Shown here: piece after piece, positions 1-5,946 of the stretch | Layout of the letters: every line of letters starts with the position of its first letter | How positions within the stretch are numbered: position 1 is the first letter of the stretch | From: a bacterium | GTDB lineage: Bacteria; Auribacterota; JABMQX01 | Direction: 5' to 3' | DNA: 12,764 nt | Assembly (NCBI GenBank): GCA_013203085.1 | Contig: JABMQX010000330.1 | Location: 1-12,764 of the forward strand | Program-made: the position numbers and the translations under genes | Notes under the pieces: generated by a model | The model's input: only the letters and a program-made list of their open reading frames with translations | Database searches by the model: none | Told to the model about the DNA's origin: nothing

Positions 1-94
1 AATCCACGGCTTCAAAGGTTTGCCCCGTATTCACAATGGACAAGAAGATGGCGACTATAATCATTGGCGAAACCAACCAGGATCTATGGCACAT
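1..94 (-). CDS. Partial secreted protein, N-terminus only
   Basis: An ATG at 94 (minus strand) opens a frame that stays open to the left edge, giving 31 codons. The start is supported by a GGGGAG Shine-Dalgarno-like sequence about 8 nt upstream. The predicted N-terminus has a short charged/polar region (MCHRSW) followed by the hydrophobic stretch MIIVAIFLSIV, which fits an export signal. The gene lies 136 nt downstream of the sulfatase on the same strand, so the two are probably co-transcribed. The gap holds a small hairpin (GGTGC-ATCA-GCACC, 173-186) and no obvious terminator. The mature protein lies outside the window, so its function cannot be named. Beside a sulfatase, another secreted enzyme or sulfatase would be unsurprising, but that is inference. 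A weaker start at codon 11 is possible. Confidence 0.5.
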   Translation of the reverse strand, partial: MCHRSWLVSPMIIVAIFLSIVNTGQTFEAVD

Positions 95-230
95 CGCTAC
101 GACTCCCCTGTTGACTGAATTGGCAGCGTTCACTGTTCAAGAATCGGCGAAGATGAATCGTTTGGCATCTTGGGTGCATCAGCACCGCGTGATTCATTCA
201 TGAACCGGAGGAATTTCCCATAAGTTATCT

Positions 231-1661
231 TTACGCTGTGTTCCCGAGAGCACAGGCCATTGACACCGGCATCTTGACATCGTCGTTGGTTTGTTCCATC
301 CAATTTCTCAACAACATTCGATGTCGCTCCAAGACGTCCTTCATGGTCGAATCGTGCGCAAGGTTCTTCGCTTCGCCCTGATCGTTCTCCAGGTCAAACA
401 ACATCTCGGGATTGCGGCCCATGGAGAACACGATGTATTTGTATCTTTGCGTGCGAACCATGCGTCCCTTCCTGTCCAAGTCCTTTGGATCGGGTGACAG
501 TTCGGACACGACAAACGCGTGACCGGGCAGACTTGGGTTTTCAATTAACGGCTTGAGGCTGATGCCGGTCATTTGTGGGCCCCGGACACCAGCGTAGTCA
601 CAGATGGTGGGAAGGACGTCAATACCCGAAACGAGGTGTTTCTTGTCCACCGCTCCTGCTGGGGTGACACCTTTCCAACTCACGATCAACGGCACGGTGA
701 CGGGTTCCTCGTACAACATCAGTTTGACCACCCATCGGTGCGCTGCCATGCCTTCGCCATGGTCGCTGGTAAAGATAACGAGCGTGTGTTCCTCCAATCC
801 TTGCTCTCGCAAGGCCGCCAAAATCCGACCGATCTCCTTGTCTGCTTCTTCCGTCAAGCGGTAGTAGGCATTTAGATATGCACGCCACTGATCTTTGTCC
901 CAGCTTTTCGTCCACTGGATTTCCTCGCCATAGTACGTGCGCTCACGGCACATCTGGATGAACTCCGGTTCGTCGGGGGCAACATTGAAATTGTTGGGCA
1001 GAGGAGGAAATCTATGCAGGTCGGGGTGCTTGACCGGCTTCTCTCGCACCCACCAGCAGATGTCGTGCGGGTTGTGCAAGGAGACTCCCAACACGAACGG
1101 TTCTTCATGCTTTGTCAGCAGGAACTTGATCGCTTCATCGGCTACCGGACCGTCGGTCTGGCTGCCAAGCCCGAACTTGGTGCCCTCCGGCACCGCTAAG
1201 TACTCGAACCTCGGGATCGTAGCATTCTTGCCTCGAGGATAGCTTTGGGGCAGATGCCATTTGCCGGCCCAAGCGGTCTTGTACCCTGCCTTGCGAAAGA
1301 TCTCCCCCATGTTCTGGATGCCGGGTCTGATGCTCTGACCATTGAAGATCACCCCGGTTTCGTGGGGCATCCGGCCGGTGACCAGGCTGGAACGTGAAGG
1401 CCCGCAGACAGGGGAGGTGCAATACGAGTTTTCAAACCGTACGCCGTTGGCGGCGATGGAGTCCATGTGTGGTGTGCACACCCACTTGTTGCCGTAAGCG
1501 CTCATGGCCTTGAGGGTCTGCTGGTCAGTGAGAATGATCAGGATGTTCGGCTTTCTCCTTCGTCTCTCCTCACCTAATAGGCTGATTGGCGCTTTGGCCG
1601 CTACAGCTCCGACTCCGATGGACGCATACCTAATAAAATCCCTCCTGTTGAATTCTTTCAT
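231..1661 (-). CDS. Tat-exported Cys-type sulfatase (S1 family)
   Basis: Arylsulfatase-type enzyme, 476 residues, expected to hydrolyse sulfate esters, most likely on a polysaccharide or glycosaminoglycan-like substrate outside the cytoplasm. The start at 1661 is preferred over an in-frame ATG at 1721. An AAGGAG site lies 6 nt before it, the N-terminus then begins MKEFNRRDFIRYA, a twin-arginine signal, and a TATAAT box lies inside the longer version. The sulfatase signature CGPSR is present; its Cys (residue 86) is the one converted to formylglycine. Other recognisable sites are D46 in LTDQQ, K134/H136 in GKWHL, H199 in NPHD, D300/H301 in SDHGEG and K313. A C-terminal subdomain holds RYKYI and LFDLENDQGEAKNLA, typical of the family. 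The length is usual and the gene looks intact. The formylglycine-generating enzyme is not in the window. The substrate cannot be read from sequence alone. Confidence 0.95.
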   Translation of the reverse strand: MKEFNRRDFIRYASIGVGAVAAKAPISLLGEERRRRKPNILIILTDQQTLKAMSAYGNKWVCTPHMDSIAANGVRFENSYCTSPVCGPSRSSLVTGRMPHETGVIFNGQSIRPGIQNMGEIFRKAGYKTAWAGKWHLPQSYPRGKNATIPRFEYLAVPEGTKFGLGSQTDGPVADEAIKFLLTKHEEPFVLGVSLHNPHDICWWVREKPVKHPDLHRFPPLPNNFNVAPDEPEFIQMCRERTYYGEEIQWTKSWDKDQWRAYLNAYYRLTEEADKEIGRILAALREQGLEEHTLVIFTSDHGEGMAAHRWVVKLMLYEEPVTVPLIVSWKGVTPAGAVDKKHLVSGIDVLPTICDYAGVRGPQMTGISLKPLIENPSLPGHAFVVSELSPDPKDLDRKGRMVRTQRYKYIVFSMGRNPEMLFDLENDQGEAKNLAHDSTMKDVLERHRMLLRNWMEQTNDDVKMPVSMACALGNTA

Positions 1662-1706
1662 GAGGCTCTCCTTCACGATGTTTCGCGCAGGTGCTTTGAC
1701 CCTCAG

Positions 1707-1735
1707 ATTATACGTTTTCATTCACCAACGGCGAT
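1707..1735 (-). promoter_or_regulatory. Candidate promoter of the sulfatase gene
   Basis: A perfect TATAAT hexamer lies on the minus strand at 1712-1707, 45 nt upstream of the preferred sulfatase ATG. The matching -35 position (1730-1735, 17-nt spacer) reads ATCGCC and is poor, so the call rests on the -10 alone. If transcription starts near 1700, the ATG at 1721 would not be in the transcript, which supports the start at 1661. Confidence 0.35.
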
Positions 1736-2720
1736 TTGCGCACCCCCTTATCTGACGAACAACGTTGGAGCGCAATGATAACCAGCTTTCCAGAGGAAAT
1801 GGCGACACCTCGAGAAGTTGTATCCTCACAAGAGAAAAGCAATGGGATCATTGTTGCCAATGTCGCCCAGTCTTCAGTCACCGTGTGATCTCGCGCAAAG
1901 CTGAGCGGAATATGGTCTAAGCGAGGAAAAAGCTTCCTCTGGGCAGCTCCCTCATGAATAGCTGTCAACGCTCGTAAAGAAAAAAATGTCTGGCGCACGG
2001 CACACAGGGATGGCCGCTCCAGAAAACCGGGTCGAAAGAGCGCCGAACACTCTTGTCCTGACGCCCCAGGCTTTTCCAATCCCACACCTGGAACTTGGAC
2101 CCGTGCTCAGAGCCCCGGCTTTGATAGGATAGCAAAGTGAGCAGTCCGACGGTAGCGAATTCCGCAAAAGAAACAATTCTCCCCGATGGCGCCGGGGATG
2201 GTGGTTTGCCGGAACGCGCGATAGAACTTTGGCGAGAAGAGATTACCAGGGCCAAGACAGGTACCCCCTGCAGTATCTTGATCGCTAAAACCCGCTGTCC
2301 CCAAGTTGAGGGGGAGGGCGTGAGGGAAGCGTCCGTCCGGCGGTCTGTGTCTCAGTGAGAAACTCGCCGTTGGGGCGAAGGTGCAGGTGGCCATAGTACA
2401 ATCCGGCAACCGGTCTTGGTGGTCTCAGATGCCGGCGGAGGGAATGCTTACGACCGTTTGTGCTTTGCAAGCGATGTCGGAGAGGTTGTTGTAAGTGACC
2501 AATGGGCCCCCGAGCCGTCCGGCCTCCAGACGAGGCCAGGTGGGTTGGTTTGTTGATGCTGCCAGAGAACCGTCAAGGACGTCGCCGCGCCACCGACACC
2601 GCATCCCGTTCACCCATTCGAGCCTAAGCTGGATACCATATCGGGCAATATGGCATGTATCCGCTTCTGCCTGTGCATTGTCGGGGATGCGCCTTCCGAA
2701 GCCATAGGAGAAGCACGTAG
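1736..2720. other. Gene-poor stretch between sulfatase and redox operon
   Basis: About 1 kb with no convincing gene on either strand. Open frames here are short, lack Shine-Dalgarno sequences and show no family motif. The one coding-like piece is on the minus strand at about 2428-2580, where many codons end in C or G and the translation includes GGPLVTYNNLSDIACKAQ before a stop at 2425-2427. It has no usable start and no match I recognise. It may be a remnant of a decayed gene. No tRNA-like structure was seen. Confidence 0.4.
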
Positions 2721-2739
2721 AAACAAAAGGCTAAGCCCT
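2721..2739 (-). terminator. Possible weak intrinsic terminator of the redox operon
   Basis: On the minus strand AGGGC-TTA-GCCTT forms a 5-bp stem with one G-T pair (2739-2727), followed by TTTTGTTT. It lies about 80 nt past the stop codon of the thioredoxin-CcdA gene. The stem is short, so this is tentative. Confidence 0.28.
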
Positions 2740-2819
2740 ATTGTTGGCATTTACGACAACAACTGACAAATATCGGTTAGCGGGAAGGTCAAGGTCGAAA
2801 AGTGAACACCTTAAAGTCG

Positions 2820-4049
2820 CTACGGGCTGGCCAGTAGAAGAATCCCCAACCCAAAGAAGATAACCGCGAGCGACGCTTTCAGGGCTCCCAAATGCTTCTT
2901 GAGAAACGCTCCGAGCTTCTCCGACGCGAAACCCTGGTACGCCAGCACAAATATCACGATTAAGGGGAAGATGAAGCACAGGTTGTAAAGGACAAGGTAA
3001 AAGAGTGCGTGAAGACGAAGGTTGGCGTCCTTGAGAACAAACATTATAGTTGGGAGGTAGACCTGCCCTGTGCACACGGACTCCAGAATTGCGACCACAA
3101 ATCCCACGAAGAGGGATCCCAAGACCAAGCTTCTGGCGCGTAGCCTTCTTCTCATGACGGCATGAATTGCTTTCTCCACCCTCGCCGGCAACTTCAGCTT
3201 TATGTCGCTTGATTTCCCACTTTTCCTCCATGCCAGGAAATCGTACGTGCTGTAGCCCCCCAAAACGATGGCCAGGATACCGATTGAGACGGTGATCCCC
3301 CTTGAGATTCCATGGCTTACCGAGAATACCTTGATGGCTCCGAAGATTCCGAGTCCCAGTAGGAGATATGTGAAGAAGACCGCCGTAGTGAAAAAGGTTC
3401 CCACGACCAGAACCTCTCGCTTCGAGCGTCCGAGGTACCCCAGAAGCGAAATCAAGAAGACGATGGTGGTGAAGGCGCAGGGATTAACGCCATCCACGAG
3501 CCCCGCGGCCATCACCGCGAAAGAACCAAAACTCTTGAATCTCTCAAGGATAAGAACCGGCACGCGTGTCCGTTTTGAGGGCCGGGGCTTAGTAAGGGGC
3601 GAACAAGGCGCCTGAATGGTCTCCTCGAGGTTCTCGGTCAGAACTTGGCGCTGCAGCAGAATCTCGATGGTATCCTCGAGCTTGGTGGCGATGGCGTTCG
3701 CTCCGGCGAGGTAAGTGTCGCCGACGAAAACCTTGAGTTCCTCGTTTTCGCTTGATCCGTACTGCTTCTCGTACTTAATCAGGAGCTCATAATTCGCCAT
3801 CTCATCTGTATTGTAGCTCTTGATGGCAATCGTTGAACCGAACCGTCTCTGCACATCGGGCAGAACATTGTCCCGGATCTCGTGACAGCTCTCGCATCCA
3901 GTGGAGTAGAAAAAGAGGATCTCGAGAGGGTGGAACTCATCGGCTTTGGCTTGGAGAGCTTTCGGGCAGGCATCGGGGGGAACAAGACAAAGAAATGAGA
4001 CATTCAAGGCGAGGATTAGCCTGTGAAATCCCTTACTCGAACTTGTCAT
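2820..4049 (-). CDS. Thioredoxin-CcdA/DsbD-type transmembrane redox fusion protein
   Basis: A 409-residue inner-membrane protein expected to pass electrons from the cytoplasmic thioredoxin pool to the cell envelope. Residues 1-30 look like a signal peptide or anchor. Residues about 40-135 are a thioredoxin-like domain with the active-site motif CESC (C52, C55) in FFYSTGCESC, predicted to face the periplasm. Residues about 175-409 are a multi-pass CcdA/DsbD-beta-like domain with the two expected membrane cysteines, C191 in GVNPCAF and C326 in ESVCTGQ. DsbD proper has beta, gamma and alpha domains in another order; here one N-terminal thioredoxin-like domain is fused to the membrane part. The start ATG overlaps the TGA of the upstream DUF1573 gene (ATGA), and no Shine-Dalgarno sequence precedes it, so translation is probably coupled. 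The envelope partner is unknown; the DUF1573 protein is the obvious candidate by context. Confidence 0.88.
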   Translation of the reverse strand: MTSSSKGFHRLILALNVSFLCLVPPDACPKALQAKADEFHPLEILFFYSTGCESCHEIRDNVLPDVQRRFGSTIAIKSYNTDEMANYELLIKYEKQYGSSENEELKVFVGDTYLAGANAIATKLEDTIEILLQRQVLTENLEETIQAPCSPLTKPRPSKRTRVPVLILERFKSFGSFAVMAAGLVDGVNPCAFTTIVFLISLLGYLGRSKREVLVVGTFFTTAVFFTYLLLGLGIFGAIKVFSVSHGISRGITVSIGILAIVLGGYSTYDFLAWRKSGKSSDIKLKLPARVEKAIHAVMRRRLRARSLVLGSLFVGFVVAILESVCTGQVYLPTIMFVLKDANLRLHALFYLVLYNLCFIFPLIVIFVLAYQGFASEKLGAFLKKHLGALKASLAVIFFGLGILLLASP

Positions 4050-5146
4050 GGTGGCGTTGTGGATCGTGATCCCCTCTTGGGTCGGACCAAGCCGTAGACT
4101 GCCACTGTGAGTTTCGGTTGCTCCAAGCTATTTGTATAGATGTGTATCTTACCAGAGATCCTTCCGGCAGGCGAGTCAGGCTTCAGCCTCACATGGAGCT
4201 CGTAGTTTTGCCCTTTCACAATTTCCTTCAGCTCTATCTCGAGAGAATCAAGGGTGCTGACTACCTTCTCGACTCGCAGGTTCGGCTCGCGCGCCTTGGT
4301 CACTCTAATCCTACGGCTTGGGCTCATCCCCTGTTGAACCTGTAAGAAGGAAAATGCCAACGGCGTGACTTTTATCTCACCCTCGATAACGCCTGTGACC
4401 GGGACAACAATAACCGGCCATTTCTTGCTCGTGGTCCGCACATTCACCTTCCCGTTCAATGTGCCTATGGGTGCGTTCGCTCCGACGGTGACCTCGAGAC
4501 TGACCCGATGGAACGGCGTCTTTTCAACCCTGAGGATCTTTGCCGTGATATGCTTCGAGGAACAAGTCACGCCGGAAACCGCAAGCGGCTCCTTCCTTTT
4601 CCACACGATTTCGACCTTCTGTGTGATCGGTGTCCCCTTCAGTCTCCTGCCGATGTGCACTTGCCTCGGATTGAGGACAACGAGGACCTCTACGACCCCT
4701 CTGACGGTCAGCTTCTTTATTGGATTGACAGGGTCGCTGGAATGCACATAGAGAATCTTCTCAGTTCTTCCAAAGATTCCCGTGGTGTCCATAGTTGCTT
4801 TTATTTCCCCTTCGCGACCCGGCTCGATAGTCTCGGCGGTCGTGACACCAGTGATACAACGGCAGGTACCCCTCACACGGGTGATCTTGAGAGGAGCGTT
4901 GCCCACGTTCTTGAATTTGAATACATGGGTAATCTTCTCTTTCTCCTCCCGCGTTCTAAAGTCATACGCTTCGTGATCGAACTTTATCCGAGGCCCACGA
5001 GCGGACGGTTTCCACACCGAAGGGCCCTGGGGCGTCCCAGCCACGGCGAAGGTCAACAACACCACGCCGAAGACCACTAAGGCGACAAGTCTGGATGTTT
5101 GCGGACGAAAGCGCTGCAATTTTGTTTGACCTCCCTGTCGGTGCAT
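4046..5146 (-). CDS. Membrane-anchored or secreted DUF1573 protein with CxC motif
   Basis: A 366-residue protein. Residues about 19-37 form a hydrophobic signal or anchor segment (LVALVVFGVVLLTFAVAG). Residues about 52-152 match the DUF1573 pattern: FDHEAYDFRT, then FKFKNVGNAPLKI and GTCRCI, with C95 and C97 in the position where the family usually has CGC. The rest (about 155-355) reads as further beta-sandwich, Ig-like modules; GKVNVRTTS and GKIHIYTNS suggest a repeated unit. DUF1573 has no settled function. The gene is first in a two-gene operon and its stop overlaps the start of the thioredoxin-CcdA gene. The start is uncertain: the ATG at 5146 has AAGGAG only 2 nt away, while a TTG at 5119 follows GGGAGGT by 9 nt and gives a cleaner signal peptide. 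Confidence 0.82.
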   Translation of the reverse strand: MHRQGGQTKLQRFRPQTSRLVALVVFGVVLLTFAVAGTPQGPSVWKPSARGPRIKFDHEAYDFRTREEKEKITHVFKFKNVGNAPLKITRVRGTCRCITGVTTAETIEPGREGEIKATMDTTGIFGRTEKILYVHSSDPVNPIKKLTVRGVVEVLVVLNPRQVHIGRRLKGTPITQKVEIVWKRKEPLAVSGVTCSSKHITAKILRVEKTPFHRVSLEVTVGANAPIGTLNGKVNVRTTSKKWPVIVVPVTGVIEGEIKVTPLAFSFLQVQQGMSPSRRIRVTKAREPNLRVEKVVSTLDSLEIELKEIVKGQNYELHVRLKPDSPAGRISGKIHIYTNSLEQPKLTVAVYGLVRPKRGSRSTTPP

Positions 5147-5202
5147 ATCTCCTTGCCGAAAACCAGCTCAGCCAATTTCGAGTTTGGTCGGCGAGACATG
5201 CT

Positions 5203-5217
5203 GCTATTATCAATAGC
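5203..5217 (-). promoter_or_regulatory. Palindrome at the predicted transcript start
   Basis: GCTATT-GAT-AATAGC is a perfect 6-bp inverted repeat with a 3-nt centre. It falls within a few bases downstream of the transcription start expected from the promoter at 5227-5255. It could be a repressor operator or a 5' stem-loop on the DUF1573/CcdA transcript. No regulator gene is in the window to pair with it. Confidence 0.3.
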
Positions 5218-5226
5218 CGAAAATTC

Positions 5227-5255
5227 AAGATACCGCCCAAGCTTGCGAATGTCAA
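5227..5255 (-). promoter_or_regulatory. Sigma70-type promoter of the DUF1573/thioredoxin-CcdA operon
   Basis: On the minus strand a perfect TTGACA (5255-5250) is followed by exactly 17 nt and TATCTT (5232-5227). The predicted start is near 5220, giving a 5' untranslated region of about 75 nt before the ATG at 5146. It is the best promoter match I found in the window. Confidence 0.6.
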
Positions 5256-5871
5256 AACATTTCCATAGAAACTCCAGAAGAGCGGTCGTCTGCTACCCGT
5301 GGTGAAGCGAGTAGCCGATGGGCAAAGGGCACAGATTCACGGCCCGATCGCCTCGGACGGGAGAAGCCAGCTATCCGGTCCCCACATCACCTCAGCTTAT
5401 GGCTCGGAGATGGAAAAGTCTCCCAGGTCGAGCCATCCGGTGAGCCCGCCGGGCCGTACGTTCCACATTCGGCTTGACTGAAGGTTGCCTGCTCGTGTCG
5501 CCCTAAGATTCTCCGTCGGTCTTCCAACCACGCTTCGACCGGATTCGCAGGATAATCTGTCTATAGCTTCTAATCGGCCATTTTGGAAATAGTACGGCGC
5601 GTGAATTCAAAAAGTGGGCGGTAGCCGTTCTGAGGCGGGGTCAGCCGGGGTACGTTACGGGATTCAGGTCGAGTATAGTGGCGAAAACGCCTGTTGCGAG
5701 TTGGTAATCGAGGATATGAGCGGCTGTTAGCAAGATACCAGCTGTTACAAATGCAGGGACCCGGTTTTCGCTCGTTAGAAGAGACCTCTTATCATTCAGG
5801 AGTTCGCAGTCCTCGGGCACAAGAGGGCGTGTCATTTTATCTCATTTCGTTCAAGGTTCCTCGGGAGTCAG
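5256..5871. other. Non-coding stretch between the redox operon and the beta-helix gene
   Basis: No gene with a credible start is visible. A minus-strand frame is open for about 69 codons from near 5606 to a stop at 5397-5399, and its last residues (RPGGLTGWLDLGDFSISEP) look protein-like. It has no initiator with a ribosome site and an upstream stop, so it may be a remnant of a gene end or chance. The right part of the stretch is occupied by repeat copy A (listed separately). Confidence 0.4.
5583..5781 (+). repeat. Degenerate ~200-bp direct repeat, copy A
   Basis: This segment aligns with 9275-9471 in the same orientation. The best block is 5602-5627 against 9294-9319, 26 nt with a single mismatch (it includes AAAAGTGGGCGGTAGCCG). 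Further shared blocks are GGGGTCAGC, GGTCGAG, TGTTGC and the end block GTTAGAAG (5774-5781 against 9464-9471). The offset between copies is 3692 nt at the left and 3690 nt at the right, so the alignment is nearly gap-free. No intact reading frame is conserved. Copy A lies downstream of the beta-helix gene's 3' end. The nature of the repeat (remnant of a mobile element, or a genome-wide interspersed sequence) cannot be decided here. Confidence 0.7.
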
Positions 5872-5923
5872 ACATCGGATTTGCGAACCTCACGGCCCGC
5901 CGCGGTTTTACAAATGCCGATGT
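5872..5923 (-). terminator. Long imperfect hairpin past the beta-helix gene
   Basis: Arms ACATCGGATTTG (5872-5883) and CAAATGCCGATGT (5911-5923) pair over 12 bp with one bulged G (5916). Inside, AACC (5886-5889) pairs with GGTT (5904-5907), and CGG (5893-5895) with CCG (5900-5902). The structure starts 24 nt past the stop codon of the beta-helix gene. It would act as a transcript-end or RNA-stabilising structure. No T-run follows on the minus strand, so it is not a classical intrinsic terminator. Confidence 0.45.
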
Positions 5924-5946
5924 GCGGTTACCGTAAGAGATAGCAA

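Noticed and set aside
1662..1721. N-terminal 20-residue extension of the sulfatase
   Set aside because: It places a TATAAT box inside coding sequence, has no ribosome site and would put residues ahead of the twin-arginine motif; the ATG at 1661 is better supported.
2731..3231. Minus-strand 166-codon frame overlapping the end of the thioredoxin-CcdA gene
   Set aside because: It is out of frame with a clear membrane-protein gene and its translation has no membrane or domain pattern.
5397..5606. Minus-strand frame ending GGLTGWLDLGDFSISEP as a real gene
   Set aside because: It has a stop just upstream, no initiator with a ribosome site and no match I recognise. Kept only as a possible remnant in the description of that stretch.
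5872..5923. The hairpin after the beta-helix gene as an integron attC site
   Set aside because: The bulged stem invites the idea, but the flanking GTTRRRY/RYYYAAC boxes are absent (the nearby GTTACCG does not fit) and no integrase is in the window.
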